Part shown: positions 25,087 through 36,014 of the stretch, one piece after another
How the letters are laid out: each line of letters opens with the position of its first letter
Numbering within the stretch: position 1 is the stretch's first letter
From: Rhodococcus qingshengii JCM 15477
GTDB taxonomy: Bacteria; Actinomycetota; Actinomycetes; Mycobacteriales; Mycobacteriaceae
Assembly (NCBI RefSeq): GCF_023221595.1
Contig: NZ_CP096563.1
Coordinates: 4,583,001-4,647,000, forward strand
Direction of reading: 5' to 3'
DNA: 64,000 nucleotides
Translations under genes and position numbers: made by a program
The notes under the pieces: model-generated
What the model was told of the DNA's origin: nothing
The model's input: the letters and a program-made list of their open reading frames with translations, nothing else
Database searches by the model: none

Positions 25087-26568
25087 TCAGTACGCTCCGT
25101 CGCTCCTGAGCACTGCGGATACGGTCCTGGTGATGATCGAGATATTCTGCGCCGCAGACCAATTCTCCACGTAGGAAGAGTCGAGACGAACAGATTCTTC
25201 CCAGGAGAGATCACTGCGACCACTTACCTGCCAGAGACCGGTGATGCCAGGCTTGACCAGCAGGCGCCGGGCAACCTCGTCGTCGTACATCTCGACCTCG
25301 CGACGCAATGGCGGCCGCGGGCCGACAACGCTCATCTCTCCGCGAATGACGTTGAAGAACTGCGGTAGCTCGTCGATACTCAATCGACGAAGGATCTTGC
25401 CGACGGACGTGATTCGTGGATCCTCACGCATCTTGAACAACACACCTCCGGCGCCTTCGTTGTCCCCCATCAGATCGACAACCTGCTGATCGGCGCCTTC
25501 CACCATGGTACGAAACTTGAACATGGGGAACGGTTTCCCGTTGAGGCCGATGCGTTCCGCCTTGTAGAACACCGGGCCTTTGGACGTGAACTTGACTGCA
25601 GCGGCAGCGGCGAGCATGACCGGCGCCACGAGGAGGATCATCAGCATCGAGAACACCGCGTCGAAAACAGCGGGCTCAAGCCGGTTCGCGCCATGGTAGC
25701 GCGGCCGCGCAACGTGAATCAACGGGAGTCCCGCCGCAGGGCGAAACATCAAGCGAGCCTTCGACACATCGGCCACGACCGGTGAAACCACCATGTCGAC
25801 GCCCTCGGCTTCGAGGTCCCACATCAGTTTGCGAATGCCCACCTGTCCGAGGTCTTCGGTCCCGGTTACGATGACGGTGTCTGCGCCACTTGCGCGCATC
25901 GCCTCGACTACCTCGAACTCGTTGCCCATTACCGGGACTGCTGCTCCGTCGACAACGATGTGATCGTCCAACGCGGTCGCCCGACGCGGAATGCACGCTC
26001 CCACAACGTCGTAGCCTGCCGAGGATTCCCGCACGAAGGCACGCGTAGTAGCAACGACGGACGCATGTCCACCAACCAACAGCACCGAGTTACGGCAATC
26101 CCCGATCGCACGCTTCTTTCGAATGTCGCGTCGCCAGAGGTAGCGTCCGAGAAGCAGCGCAGCGAGTCCGACGGGCAGTGCGATCATGAGGTAGCTTCGC
26201 GCAATTCCCACGCCCAGAATGATCCCGGCCAATGCGCCTACTCCGAAGACCTGGCCGGTAGCGAGCAGTACCTTCTCGTACTCGTCACTGCCCTCGCCCA
26301 GCATCGCCTGATGACGGCTACGCCCCCGTGCGAGGGCGATCATCCACAGTCCGCCCAACGCTGCAGACGCGATCACTTTAAGTGGTGTCAGCCACTCGAT
26401 GGGATGCGGCCACATACTGCCGATCTGAGCGAGTGCGATCACGAACAGGACCGTGATCGAATCGCTCACTGCGATCCGCTTCCGGTATGCCCGGCGCCAG
26501 TCTGTTCCGACATGAGCGGAATCCTGCGATACCGCCGACCGGCTCTCCACCTCAGCATGAACGCTCAT
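25087..26568 (-). CDS. Polyprenyl glycosylphosphotransferase (initiating sugar-phosphate transferase, WcaJ/CpsE type)
   Basis: 493 residues. There are several N-terminal helices (ITVLFVIALAQIGSMW, VGALAGIILGVGIA, LMIALPVGLAALLLG), a central Rossmann-like domain (LLVGGHASVVATTRAFV), another helix (VFSMLMILLVAPVMLAAAAAV) and the C-terminal catalytic domain with YKAERIGLNGKPFPMFKFRT and DELPQFFNVIRGEMSVVGPR. It transfers a hexose-1-phosphate to undecaprenyl/decaprenyl phosphate, the first step of EPS repeat-unit synthesis. The palindrome at 26796-26816 lies about 230 bp upstream. Confidence 0.95.
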   Translation of the reverse strand: MSVHAEVESRSAVSQDSAHVGTDWRRAYRKRIAVSDSITVLFVIALAQIGSMWPHPIEWLTPLKVIASAALGGLWMIALARGRSRHQAMLGEGSDEYEKVLLATGQVFGVGALAGIILGVGIARSYLMIALPVGLAALLLGRYLWRRDIRKKRAIGDCRNSVLLVGGHASVVATTRAFVRESSAGYDVVGACIPRRATALDDHIVVDGAAVPVMGNEFEVVEAMRASGADTVIVTGTEDLGQVGIRKLMWDLEAEGVDMVVSPVVADVSKARLMFRPAAGLPLIHVARPRYHGANRLEPAVFDAVFSMLMILLVAPVMLAAAAAVKFTSKGPVFYKAERIGLNGKPFPMFKFRTMVEGADQQVVDLMGDNEGAGGVLFKMREDPRITSVGKILRRLSIDELPQFFNVIRGEMSVVGPRPPLRREVEMYDDEVARRLLVKPGITGLWQVSGRSDLSWEESVRLDSSYVENWSAAQNISIITRTVSAVLRSDGAY

Positions 26569-26887
26569 TTGCCATCAGTCTTTCTTGTCATACGAACGGC
26601 GTCAGCGGATCGAACGGCTTGGGGGATCGCTGATCGGTAGCCACCGCGAGCGTCCAGGTACGGCAACACCCCGCCGGTTGCCGTACCTCGCTGCTCGCAG
26701 TGCAGAAATGAACCGTCATCGGACCCCCCTACATAACCGCCGATCAAAGGCCAATACATGCAAGAAAACGACCCAGTGTTGCTCATTTCGTACGTAAACA
26801 TACCTTAGGTTTGTTTCAACTGCACTCACCAAGCCCAAGCTATTTTCCGATTGCCAGGTGATTACCGGGCAATTACGTCAAAGTGGG
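26569..26887. promoter_or_regulatory. Intergenic region upstream of the glycosylphosphotransferase (319 bp)
   Basis: No gene is seen. Both flanking genes are on the minus strand, so this is the leader/promoter of the glycosylphosphotransferase and the tail of mazG. The palindrome at 26796-26816 is the only clear element. If transcription starts near it, the 5' leader would be long (about 200 nt). Confidence 0.45.
26796..26816. promoter_or_regulatory. 21-bp palindromic operator candidate (site 3 of 4)
   Basis: AAACATAC-CTTAG-GTTTGTTT. The arms are identical to site 4 at 38061 (same eight bases on each side, same 5-bp spacer length). The AT-rich context fits a promoter reading left into the glycosylphosphotransferase gene. 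The form ACATACC...GGTTTGT resembles autoregulatory elements bound by ArpA/ScbR-type receptors. Confidence 0.65.
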
Positions 26888-27724
26888 CTAATCCTCCACG
26901 TCTTCGAGACGTCTTCCCTCACGAATCCGAATGTCGGCGATCAGCATGTCCAGGGCGCCCAGGAGTGCAGTGTCGGCGCGTCGGCACTGCTCGATCAGAG
27001 CTTCCAGATCAGCTTCATCGGCGCTTTCGATCACACCAGCTTTGGCGGCCCTGCTCAGTACTTTTTCGGCGAGGAGCAACGGCGGCTGCGACCGAGCGAT
27101 GCCGTCCATGGATGACGCGCGAGCCTTCTCGGCAGCCTTCAAAGCGTCCCACGCCCGCTCTTGCTCAGCGATGTCGACCGCCCCGGAACTGACCAGGTGC
27201 GGGCTGCGGTGCACGAGTTTCGCGATCAATGCACCGGCCACGTCGTCCAATTCGAAAACACCGTGTGCTTGAGCGATCCGCGAGTGGAACAACACCTGAA
27301 GCAACAGGTCTCCGAGTTCCTCCCGAAGATCGCTCTCGTCGTCGCTTCGAATCGCGTCGAGTACCTCGTAGGTCTCCTCGACGAGGTAAACGGAGAGGCT
27401 CTCGTGCGTCTGGGTCGACTCCCAACCGCCGCGATTCCACAACCGGTCCATGATCGACGCCGCTTCCACCAGTCGATCGCCGTGAATGGGTTTGGCGCGA
27501 ATCATCTTTACCCCAGCGGCAGACAACGCCGCGATCTTCGGCTCGGCGGTGTCCATCATCACAGTCACCGCGGCGCCGGGTGTCGTGGCCGGCAGTGCGC
27601 CGCGTACCGAGTCGGGGACGTCCGGGTCGATATCGATCGCGCCGGACAGGAACGGGAGCGCCTCCAGCGGAAAGACATGCGGCCGCAAAGGATCGAGCAG
27701 TACGACGACGGGCGATTCGTTCAC
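26888..27724 (-). CDS. mazG: Nucleoside triphosphate pyrophosphohydrolase MazG
   Basis: 278 residues if translation starts at GTG 27724, 7 bp after the mfd stop; a longer form from 27772 would overlap mfd. The MazG core is visible: VEETYEVLDAI and DLREELGDLLLQVLFHSRIA give the EExxE...ExxD metal ligands, and KLVHRSPHLVSSG follows. It hydrolyses abnormal or excess NTPs to NMP and PPi. It lies in the same order relative to mfd as in mycobacteria. The C-terminus has an extra helical extension (SADEADLEALIEQCRR). Confidence 0.92.
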   Translation of the reverse strand: MNESPVVVLLDPLRPHVFPLEALPFLSGAIDIDPDVPDSVRGALPATTPGAAVTVMMDTAEPKIAALSAAGVKMIRAKPIHGDRLVEAASIMDRLWNRGGWESTQTHESLSVYLVEETYEVLDAIRSDDESDLREELGDLLLQVLFHSRIAQAHGVFELDDVAGALIAKLVHRSPHLVSSGAVDIAEQERAWDALKAAEKARASSMDGIARSQPPLLLAEKVLSRAAKAGVIESADEADLEALIEQCRRADTALLGALDMLIADIRIREGRRLEDVED

Positions 27725-27731
27725 CGTGTGC

Positions 27732-30700
27732 TCACGCCTCGACCAGGACGGCACCGGCGGCGCGCCCGTCAATCGCCAGGATGAAGTCCGCGATGTACTG
27801 GAGCAATTCGACGTCCCGCAGGCGATCCGAGCCGACTCCGCCGGTGCGAGGCAGCGGGAGTTGCACGAGCCCGGTCGTTGCCCGGTACTGCGCGCTCGGA
27901 TAGATCCTCTTGAGCCTGATCTGTTTGGAATCGGGCAGTGACATAGGCGAGATCTTGAGCTGAGTTCCGGTGACGGCGACTTCCTCCAGTTGATACTCGC
28001 GGCAGAGCAGTCGAAGCTTGGCCACCGAGATCAGCCGTCGAACCTCTTCGGGCAGTGGGCCGTAGCGATCGACCAGTTCTTCGACTACGGCAGCGATGCC
28101 GTCGGAATCAGTTGCCGCAGCGAGCTTGCGGTACCCCTCCAACCTGAGCCTGTCACTGGTGACGTAGTCGGGCGGGATGTGCGCGTCCACCGGTAGGTCG
28201 ATCCGGACTTCCTTCGTGCCCTCGTCCATTGTGATCGGTTTGCCGTCGGCTGCAGCCCGGAAGGCTTCGACCGCCTCACCGACCAGCCTGACGTACAGAT
28301 CGAACCCGACCCCCGCGACGTGGCCGGACTGCTCTGCGCCCAGAACATTTCCGGCTCCACGGATTTCGAGGTCCTTCATCGCGACGGCCATACCCGCGCC
28401 GAGGTCCGAATTCTGCGAAATCGTTGCCAGTCGGTCGTATGCCGTTTCCGTCAAAGGCTTTTCGGCCGGGTACAGGAAATAGGCGTATCCACGTTCACGA
28501 CTACGCCCGACGCGTCCGCGAAGCTGATGCAACTGCGAGAGGCCCAGCGAATCCGCACGTTCGACGATCAGTGTGTTCGCGTTCGAGATGTCCAGACCGG
28601 TTTCGATGATCGTGGTACAGACCAACACGTCGAAGTCGCGTTCCCAGAATCCTTGCACGGTCTTTTCGAGAGTGTCCTCGTTCATCTGACCGTGCGCGAC
28701 GACGACGCGAGCCTCCGGGACGAGTTCACGGATCTTCTTGGCTGCCTTGTCGATCGAGCTGACACGGTTGTGTACGTAGAAGACCTGGCCGTCGCGCAGA
28801 AGTTCACGCCGGATGGCCGCGGCAACCTGCTTGTCCGCATACGCGCCGACGTACGTGAGGATCGGATGACGTTCTTCCGGCGGTGTGAGGATCGTGGACA
28901 TCTCGCGGATCCCGGCCATGCTCATCTCGAGAGTACGAGGAATCGGGGTAGCCGACATCGTCAGGACGTCGACGTGGGTGCGTAACGCCTTGATGTGTTC
29001 CTTGTGCTCGACTCCGAATCGCTGTTCCTCGTCGACGATCACAAGCCCGAGGTCCTTCCAGCGAATACCGGTCTGCAGCAACCTGTGAGTACCGACGACG
29101 ATGTCGATCTCACCTTCCGCCATGCCGGCGATGATTTCCTTCGAGTCCTTGGCGTCGGTGAACCGGGACAGCCCTCGCACCTTCACCGGGAACGACGCCA
29201 TTCGTTCGGTGAAGGTCTGAAGATGTTGCTGTGCAAGCAGAGTCGTCGGCACCAGCACCGCCACTTGCTTGCCGTCCTGCACTGCCTTGAACGCGGCGCG
29301 GACGGCGATCTCCGTCTTGCCGTACCCGACGTCACCGATGACCACCCGGTCCATCGGAACCGGCTTCTCCATGTCGGCCTTGACCTCACTGATAACGGTC
29401 AACTGGTCGATCGTCTCGGTGAACGCGAATGCGTCTTCGAGTTCCTTCTGCCACGGTGTGTCCGGGCCGAACGCATGCCCGGGAGCAGCCTGACGCGCTG
29501 CGTAGAGCTGAACCAGCTCGCCCGCGATCTCACGAACTGCCTTGCGGGCCTTACGCTTGGTGTTTGCCCAGTCGGATCCACCGAGCTTGCTCAGCGCCGG
29601 CAACTCCCCACCGACGTATCGGGAGAGTTGATCGAGCGATTCCATCGGGACGAACAGACGATCGCCCGGGTGACCGCGCTTGCTCGGCGCGTATTCGATG
29701 ACCAGGTATTCACGACGCGCCCCACCGATGGTGCGTTCGACCATTTCGACGAACCGGCCGATACCGTGCTGATCATGCACGACCATGTCCCCTGCCGACA
29801 GCGCGAGGGGATCAACCTGATTGCGGCGCTTGGCCGGCAAGCGCTTTCCGTCGCCGACCGCAGCAACGCGGTTGCCGGTCAGATCGGACTCGGTGACGAT
29901 CACCATCCCAGGCGTCGAGTCGTCGCCGGCGAGTACCAGTCCGTCATGCAGTGATCCGCGGAGCACCGCGACCTGTCCACGGGCGGGGGTAGCGCCGGCA
30001 TCGAGCATCTTGGCGGGCACTTCGGCTTCACCGAGTCGCTCCACGACGCGGCTTGCGGTTCCGGCACCTGCCACCACGATCGCCGCGCGACCGCCCGTGC
30101 TCACGTGCGCCCGAAGGCTGACGAACAGCTCGGCCAACAGGTCGTCGGAACCGCGCACCTGCGGTGCCGCACGCACCGGGAGTTCGAGTTCTTCACCGTT
30201 TCCCGACGCCAGCGGGCTGACTGTCCACCAGGGTCTGCCGGCAGCTTCGGCAGATTCGCGAACATGACGAAGCGACCGGTACGCGGAGGCACCGAGATCG
30301 ACTCCTCCGCCGTTGAGGATCGACGTGTCGAGCGGTGCAGCGCCGCCGATCGACGCCGCCGTCCACGATGCTTCCAAGAATTCCTGGCCGGTGCGCACCA
30401 GGTCGGTGGCGCGGGTGCGCACCTTTTCCGGATCACACAGAAGAATGTGCGCCCCTTCAGGAAGTACATCGGAAAGTAGCTGCAGTTCACCGGGTTTGAG
30501 AACCGGGAGCAGAGCTTCCATCCCCTCGACGGGGATACCTGCCGAGATCTTGTCCAGCATCTCGACCAACGACGCGTCAGCCTGGTTCTCAGCAGCGAGT
30601 GCGGCAGCTCGATCACGAACATCAGCTGTCAAAATCAGTTCACGACACGGCGGCGCGATCACGGAATCGACGTCGACGTCCGCTAGCGAACGCTGATCGG

Positions 30701-31358
30701 CAACTGAGAAGTAGCGAAGCTCCGATACCTCGTCACCCCAGAATTCGATACGGACCGGATGATCCGCCGTCGGCGAGAACAGGTCGAGAATGCCACCACG
30801 GACCGCGAACTCACCACGCTTTCCCACCATGTCGACGCGGCTGTACGCCATCTCCACGAGACGAACCAGAACGGAATCGAAATCGATCTCGGTGCCGACG
30901 CGCAACGTGATCGGTTCTATCTCGCCCAGGCCTGGTGCCATCGGCTGAACGAGAGAGCGCACCGTGGTGACGATCACCCGAAGTGGCGATCCGTACGAGG
31001 CGTCGTCTGGTCTGGCGAGTCTGCGCAGTACCTCCACCCGTCGCCCAACGGTATCCGCGCTCGGCGACAGTCGCTCGTGCGGCAATGTTTCCCACGACGG
31101 AAACTGCGCCACGCCTCCACCGAGCATCTCGGTGAGTTCCGAAGTCAGATCGTCGGCTTCACGACCGGTGGCCGTCACCAGCAGCACCGGCGTGCGAGCG
31201 GCGAGTGCAGCGGCGATGAACGGCCGAGCCGGCTTCGGAGCCACGATGTCCAAGGCGGCCGAGCCGATGGATTCGATCACCGGAGTGAACGCGGCATCTG
31301 CGAGGGCGACCTCGGCGAGTCCAGCGAGCGCAGTCTGGGCAGAGGACAAGGAAGTCAA
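27732..31358 (-). CDS. mfd: Transcription-repair coupling factor Mfd
   Basis: 1208 residues from TTG 31358 ([13 protein letters not shown]), chosen because AGGAG lies just upstream and the further upstream frame lacks coding character. UvrB-like N-terminal region ([27 protein letters not shown]), RNA-polymerase interaction domain ([14 protein letters not shown]), and a RecG-type SF2 motor with Walker [22 protein letters not shown] (Walker B DEEQ), SATPIPRT and the TRG region [16 protein letters not shown]. It removes stalled RNA polymerase at DNA lesions and recruits UvrA. In mycobacteria mfd is next to an Rv1019-type tetR; here 7.5 kb of accessory genes intervene. Confidence 0.98.
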   Translation of the reverse strand: MTSLSSAQTALAGLAEVALADAAFTPVIESIGSAALDIVAPKPARPFIAAALAARTPVLLVTATGREADDLTSELTEMLGGGVAQFPSWETLPHERLSPSADTVGRRVEVLRRLARPDDASYGSPLRVIVTTVRSLVQPMAPGLGEIEPITLRVGTEIDFDSVLVRLVEMAYSRVDMVGKRGEFAVRGGILDLFSPTADHPVRIEFWGDEVSELRYFSVADQRSLADVDVDSVIAPPCRELILTADVRDRAAALAAENQADASLVEMLDKISAGIPVEGMEALLPVLKPGELQLLSDVLPEGAHILLCDPEKVRTRATDLVRTGQEFLEASWTAASIGGAAPLDTSILNGGGVDLGASAYRSLRHVRESAEAAGRPWWTVSPLASGNGEELELPVRAAPQVRGSDDLLAELFVSLRAHVSTGGRAAIVVAGAGTASRVVERLGEAEVPAKMLDAGATPARGQVAVLRGSLHDGLVLAGDDSTPGMVIVTESDLTGNRVAAVGDGKRLPAKRRNQVDPLALSAGDMVVHDQHGIGRFVEMVERTIGGARREYLVIEYAPSKRGHPGDRLFVPMESLDQLSRYVGGELPALSKLGGSDWANTKRKARKAVREIAGELVQLYAARQAAPGHAFGPDTPWQKELEDAFAFTETIDQLTVISEVKADMEKPVPMDRVVIGDVGYGKTEIAVRAAFKAVQDGKQVAVLVPTTLLAQQHLQTFTERMASFPVKVRGLSRFTDAKDSKEIIAGMAEGEIDIVVGTHRLLQTGIRWKDLGLVIVDEEQRFGVEHKEHIKALRTHVDVLTMSATPIPRTLEMSMAGIREMSTILTPPEERHPILTYVGAYADKQVAAAIRRELLRDGQVFYVHNRVSSIDKAAKKIRELVPEARVVVAHGQMNEDTLEKTVQGFWERDFDVLVCTTIIETGLDISNANTLIVERADSLGLSQLHQLRGRVGRSRERGYAYFLYPAEKPLTETAYDRLATISQNSDLGAGMAVAMKDLEIRGAGNVLGAEQSGHVAGVGFDLYVRLVGEAVEAFRAAADGKPITMDEGTKEVRIDLPVDAHIPPDYVTSDRLRLEGYRKLAAATDSDGIAAVVEELVDRYGPLPEEVRRLISVAKLRLLCREYQLEEVAVTGTQLKISPMSLPDSKQIRLKRIYPSAQYRATTGLVQLPLPRTGGVGSDRLRDVELLQYIADFILAIDGRAAGAVLVEA

Positions 31359-31486
31359 CGAACGCGCTCCTGAACAGTAATGACGGGTTGCGGACGCACA
31401 GCCCGAGCGCAATATCCCCACCGAGGCAGAGTTGTGCGCCGGTTCGATTCTATCGGTGTGCGATCTCGCAGCGCAGTCCGATCCGT

Positions 31487-34069
31487 TCAGTTTCCCGTAG
31501 CACTCGTCTTCTTCGACGTCCGCTTGGACGGCGAGGATTGTGTGACCGGAGTGATCGGCGGCGCCACGGCCACACTCACGTGCGAGTTGAGCGCCCGAAC
31601 GCGACCGATCACTTTCGTCGCCTGACCGGTTCTCCGTAGGCGTACAGTCCTGCGACCGTTCGGCGCGAGGTGGAACCAGGAGTCTTCGGGCTCGAAGCCC
31701 TGCAGTTCGAGGGCAACGTATTGGGCTGAAGCATCCGTCGAGACGTCGACTACCCACTCCGAGTCACCGACGTTGCGCGCTGTGGCAACAAGTCCGACCG
31801 ATCGCTCGCGAGGCCGCGCCGAGCCACCCAGGAGGTGGACCACTTCGTCCACCATCTCGCCGTCTTCGTCCTCGAGTGTGACGGTGACGGCGTCGTATGT
31901 CCGCGCCCCGAACCGAAAGACGTGAGTGAGGTCGGTGAAACGGCCGACAAGGCTGTCCACGGACCAGGTCAGACTTGAATGCGCTTCCACCTTGACCGGT
32001 AGCGCGACGTCGACCGGGACGACACCTGACCGACTGTGCGCTCGAAACCTGATCTCGCCGACGACAGGTTCGGCGGTCTCGTTGATCGCGTCGAGCCTCA
32101 ATCCGTCCATACCGTCGTCCGTGACGAGGAGCGCAATCGGTTTGGCGCTCCTACGGAGCACGAACCACGGAGCTTTGGGGCTGCCGCTCCAATCGAGGAC
32201 CCCCCATCCCGGTCCGGGCTCCAGGTCTCGCAGTGCGAGTGTCAAGGCGCCGTCGCACCGAGAGTCCGGGCGACGCCAGTATCCGAGCGTCGATGCGAAC
32301 GCCTCACATACAGCTGCTCGCCCCAGGTCGAGATAGCGTTCCGGGTCGGACCACCGGACTTCACGAGCGTCTTCGCCGAAAAGCGCGTAGACGTAGTGGT
32401 CCCGAACATCCTCGAAATCCCACGACGATCCGTTGTCCCTAGGCACCGCGGCTTTCCATGCCGGGTGGTGCCCCGCGACGGCGAGTGAACCGAATTCGTT
32501 CTCGATCACGGCATTCGACGGTGGAATCGAAAATGCCAATGATTCGGTCGCAAAACGTACTCGCGCGCTGAGCACGTCGGCCAGTGGACGACGATAGGCA
32601 CCCACCCCGAAGTAGTGAGCGACCCCGCTTCCGACATGCGTTGCCAATTGCTCGCCCCCGCGAGGCGCCGAGGGGGACGACGTCACGTACTCGAGTTCGG
32701 GTGCCACCGTCGAGATCAACTCCGGCAGTCTCGAATGAATGAGCGGGATGTGTTGATCGACCAAGCCCAGCATGGTCGGCTGCTGTTCGGTCTCGCTGCC
32801 GCCGCAGAAGACTGCCAAAGCGGGATTTCCGCGCACTCTGTGCAAGAACTCGGTGACCTCGGAGGCAACGAGTTCGAAGAATTCGTCGGTGTCGGGCGGA
32901 TCGAGCGTCGCCAACATCATGTCCTGCCACACGAGAATGCCCAGTCGCGCGCATTCCTCCCAGAAGTGGTCGCTCTCGTAGACCATCGTCCCCGGGATTC
33001 GAATCATGTTCAGGCCGGCCTCTGCCAGGCGTTCCAAGACGCGAGTGGTGCCGGCGTCGCCTTGAAGCGAGATCGGGTCGGTCGGCACCCACACCGAACC
33101 ACGGCAGTACACCCGGATGCCGTTGACATACAAACGGAATCCACCATCGGATCTGTCGACCTCCACCGTCCGGAAGCCAACTGAACCGAGATGCTCGGAG
33201 ACTCCGACCGCTTCCATCGTCACCGGATAAGTGCGCGGGGTGCCATGAGTGTGCGGCCACCACAACTTCGCTTCCGGCACTTCGACGACGCCGGACACCT
33301 CGAGAAATCCATCCGGTCCGGCGGATACAGCCAATTGCCGCGAGTGTTCGCCGACACGCACGGTCACGTACTCCAGCGAGGCCGGCAATCCGGTGAGCCG
33401 AGCACTGACGGCAACGCGACCGGTTGTGCCGTCAACACTCGCATGCTTGACAGCAGAGACTACGGCGACAATCCCCTTGTCCAACAAGCGGATACCCCGC
33501 CACGGACCCACCGGTACCGGCACACCACTGAACACGGGAGCCATACCGAGCATCGTGGTTCGGATCCACCGAAGGCCCTGCTCACGGACCATCGACGAGC
33601 GCCAACGTCCTCGAGGACGCCTCGATCTCAAAATCGCGGAGAGAGAATGAAAATGAACAGCCACCTGGACACGTTTACCAGCGCCGACTCCGGCCGGAAT
33701 GCTCACTTCCCCAGGTGCGAACATGGATTCAGTGGACGCGACACGGACACCGCCGATCCAGACATCCGCAAACGCCGTCATACCGTCGAACTGGAGCAGC
33801 CACGACCCCTCACCAGTCGTGGCCACGGTAGTCACGAACCACCAGTCCGACGATGAAACGGATGATTCTGAAACAGACGACGAAACGGACTTTGTGCGTC
33901 CGGCGTCCGTTTGCGCCGCACGTAACGCACCGACGACTGTTCCAGGCACGGACGCTGCGACCCACTCGGTCACGGCTTCGAGGGCATCCGGGTCAGATAT
34001 GGATCCGGGTTCGGTTGCAGCGCATCGCCATATCGCGCCGGCCAGCAGGTCTGCTGACGAACGTGGCAC
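31487..34069 (-). CDS. Glycoside hydrolase family 2 (beta-mannosidase-like)
   Basis: 860 residues from GTG 34069, placed 2 bp after the stop of the DUF1839 gene. GH2 layout: sugar-binding jelly roll ([19 protein letters not shown]), immunoglobulin-like domain, then TIM barrel with [31 protein letters not shown] segment, acid/base Glu in [11 protein letters not shown] and nucleophile Glu in VIENEFGS. Two C-terminal beta domains follow. The closest subgroup by eye is beta-mannosidase/mannosylglycoprotein endo-type. No signal peptide is visible, so it acts in the cytoplasm. As last gene of the carrier-protein operon it may process a glycosylated intermediate, or may be a recruited gene with a separate role. 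Confidence 0.82.
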   Translation of the reverse strand: MPRSSADLLAGAIWRCAATEPGSISDPDALEAVTEWVAASVPGTVVGALRAAQTDAGRTKSVSSSVSESSVSSSDWWFVTTVATTGEGSWLLQFDGMTAFADVWIGGVRVASTESMFAPGEVSIPAGVGAGKRVQVAVHFHSLSAILRSRRPRGRWRSSMVREQGLRWIRTTMLGMAPVFSGVPVPVGPWRGIRLLDKGIVAVVSAVKHASVDGTTGRVAVSARLTGLPASLEYVTVRVGEHSRQLAVSAGPDGFLEVSGVVEVPEAKLWWPHTHGTPRTYPVTMEAVGVSEHLGSVGFRTVEVDRSDGGFRLYVNGIRVYCRGSVWVPTDPISLQGDAGTTRVLERLAEAGLNMIRIPGTMVYESDHFWEECARLGILVWQDMMLATLDPPDTDEFFELVASEVTEFLHRVRGNPALAVFCGGSETEQQPTMLGLVDQHIPLIHSRLPELISTVAPELEYVTSSPSAPRGGEQLATHVGSGVAHYFGVGAYRRPLADVLSARVRFATESLAFSIPPSNAVIENEFGSLAVAGHHPAWKAAVPRDNGSSWDFEDVRDHYVYALFGEDAREVRWSDPERYLDLGRAAVCEAFASTLGYWRRPDSRCDGALTLALRDLEPGPGWGVLDWSGSPKAPWFVLRRSAKPIALLVTDDGMDGLRLDAINETAEPVVGEIRFRAHSRSGVVPVDVALPVKVEAHSSLTWSVDSLVGRFTDLTHVFRFGARTYDAVTVTLEDEDGEMVDEVVHLLGGSARPRERSVGLVATARNVGDSEWVVDVSTDASAQYVALELQGFEPEDSWFHLAPNGRRTVRLRRTGQATKVIGRVRALNSHVSVAVAPPITPVTQSSPSKRTSKKTSATGN

Positions 34070-34071
34070 TG

Positions 34072-35058
34072 TCAGACCAACCTCAGGTGTCGATGCGAGT
34101 CGACGCCGACTGTGTCGGCAACGATTTCCATCGCCCTCTTCCACGACACGGCCATCTCGTCGAGTTGCTCACGCGGGTCCACCGCGCGGCCCCTGGAGGC
34201 ACGCGCCATCTGAAACTGCACGCTCTTGGCACCGGATGCCACTTTGCGGAAATCTGGCGCAGCTTCGCCTGTCCCGGAGAAACCTGCAGTGTCCAAGAAC
34301 TCGCTGGCGTCGGCGGCCAGCTCCGCGCTGGCCCCGCACTGACGAAGTAGCCCGAAGGACCAGAGGTGAAAGGCATCCATACCCGCCCCCTGCACCCATT
34401 CGAGGTCGTCGATCACCTTGCGTCCCAGCTCTCGCACGGGATTACCCACCGCTCGAACCGCTACATTCCGCCGAGCCACTTCGGCGATGTTTCCGGCGTT
34501 GGTCGCGTGAACCGGATTCAACCTGATCTGTTCGACGTAGGGCACGAACGAAGGAAGTGAGGAACGATCGAGATCGAAGACGCCGGAGAAATCGTCGCCT
34601 CGCAGCAAGTAGTACCCGCTGTTGTGAAAGTACTCGAGCTCGCCGGCAACGCGATCGATCCGATTGGGCACGATCGTGGTCTTGGTGTGCCCCTCGTGAT
34701 AACTCGTTCCAAGAGTGTCGGGAAGCCAGTATCCGTCCACTTCAACCGTCGACAGCATCCCAACCGCGAGGTTGTCCTCGACGTGGATCAGCGGTGCCCG
34801 CCAGACGTTCATCTCGGCGACTTCGATTCCGTACAGCGCGTAGATGTCCTCGGCCTTGAGCTTGAGGAACGTCCACTGAGTCCCGTCGAACCGCGATGCG
34901 AAGGCACATGCCAATGCCGGGACGGGGTCCAATCCCAGCGAATGCAACACTTCGATCCACAGATCCGTGTAGCAGTTGGTCTGCGCCCACACGCGGTCGT
35001 CCTGGTGCAACGAATGGGGCCGGTAGCGATCAGGTGAAATGTCGATCAGCCGTGACAT
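34072..35058 (-). CDS. DUF1839 family protein
   Basis: 328 residues. The N-terminus MSRLIDISPDRYRPHSLH followed by WAQTNCYTDLWIEVLHSLG matches my memory of the DUF1839 family, known mainly from operons with amino acid:[carrier protein] ligases. A conserved-looking Cys in QTNCYTD, a His in TSYHEGHTK and an Asp later could form a papain-like triad, but this is a guess. The start overlaps the ligase stop by one base (TGATG). A plausible role is transfer of the aminoacyl group from the carrier protein to an acceptor. No transmembrane segment is seen. Confidence 0.75.
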   Translation of the reverse strand: MSRLIDISPDRYRPHSLHQDDRVWAQTNCYTDLWIEVLHSLGLDPVPALACAFASRFDGTQWTFLKLKAEDIYALYGIEVAEMNVWRAPLIHVEDNLAVGMLSTVEVDGYWLPDTLGTSYHEGHTKTTIVPNRIDRVAGELEYFHNSGYYLLRGDDFSGVFDLDRSSLPSFVPYVEQIRLNPVHATNAGNIAEVARRNVAVRAVGNPVRELGRKVIDDLEWVQGAGMDAFHLWSFGLLRQCGASAELAADASEFLDTAGFSGTGEAAPDFRKVASGAKSVQFQMARASRGRAVDPREQLDEMAVSWKRAMEIVADTVGVDSHRHLRLV

Positions 35059-36014
35059 CAGATGCCCATTCGTTCACGAACGGAGGTTGGCCATGCAGCC
35101 ACGTCAAGACCATGAGTCCGCAACAAGGACAACGCGATTCGCTCCATCCCGAAGCCGACGCACGAGCTGTGTGCCACCTCCCCCTCCGCCGTTCGGATGT
35201 CGAAGTTGATACCGAAATGGTCGAGATGGTTGTTCGAGGACACGATCGCCGTGCCCTCGTCGAGATCTCCGTAGAGCCGAACTGTCAGTTCCGTCTTGAG
35301 ATTCTCTTCACGCTGGTTGGCTGCAAGCATCTTTCCGGCGCGCCCGAAGAAAGGATCATTGGCGATCACCGGGGTAGCGTCGAGTTCGAGCCGGCCGAGC
35401 ACCTCGAGCCCCCGCTCGATCCAATGCTCGCGATGCGCTCGCGCTGCCGCGGCGTCACCGATCGTCACGAACTCGTGCATCCGAAACGCTTGCATGCGAG
35501 CCGGATCGATCGCCGGTTCGTGCCGGAAGCAAAAACCGTAGATGTCCAGCAGCACGCCGCCTTCGGGCAGAACTCCGGTGTACCGCGCATAGGCAGGATG
35601 GCACGCTGCGGACACGAGCATGGTCTCGGTCGGCTCGAGGTGGCGGTCCCACGATTGTCCGTCGGCGCGATCGGCCAGCAGTCGCGCGTGATCGCGATTG
35701 GAACCAGCGAAGGTGTTGATGGCGCCGGTGAGGTTGGGAAACGAAGCGATGTAGTCGGTGCGCTCGAAACTGCTCCGCGGGAACACCGGCGGGAACCGCA
35801 GCCGAGTCGCGGCGTCGCCTGGCCCCGCTGCAATCACCACTCGGTCGATACCGTCGACGATGTCCTCGAACACTCCGGAACGCCCGTAGAGTCCCGGCAC
35901 CTCCGTCTCGACGAGAAGTCCTTCGACGAGCAGTTCACGTTGAAATGCAGCCCGGGCCCGATCCAGATCGGTCCCGCCTGTCACAGTCTCGGTCGTCACA
36001 GTCTCGTTCGTCAT
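35058..36014 (-). CDS. Amino acid:[acyl carrier protein] ligase (truncated seryl-tRNA synthetase homologue)
   Basis: 318 residues. It is a class II aminoacyl-tRNA-synthetase core without a tRNA-binding coiled coil. Motif 2 is seen in FCFRHEPAID...MQAFRMHEFV and motif 3 in GFGMERIALSL. Likely zinc ligands, as in atypical SerRS enzymes, are Cys138 (SAACHP), Cys285 (SSCVGFG) and a Glu in motif 2 (probably Glu181). Family members from Bradyrhizobium and Agrobacterium load glycine or alanine onto the phosphopantetheine arm of a small carrier protein instead of tRNA. The gene for such a carrier is two genes upstream. It overlaps the dehydrogenase by 4 bp. Confidence 0.9.
   Translation of the reverse strand: MTNETVTTETVTGGTDLDRARAAFQRELLVEGLLVETEVPGLYGRSGVFEDIVDGIDRVVIAAGPGDAATRLRFPPVFPRSSFERTDYIASFPNLTGAINTFAGSNRDHARLLADRADGQSWDRHLEPTETMLVSAACHPAYARYTGVLPEGGVLLDIYGFCFRHEPAIDPARMQAFRMHEFVTIGDAAAARAHREHWIERGLEVLGRLELDATPVIANDPFFGRAGKMLAANQREENLKTELTVRLYGDLDEGTAIVSSNNHLDHFGINFDIRTAEGEVAHSSCVGFGMERIALSLLRTHGLDVAAWPTSVRERMGI

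Noticed and set aside
28995..29954. A 319-codon open frame on the plus strand inside mfd
   Set aside because: It lies entirely opposite conserved Mfd helicase motifs.
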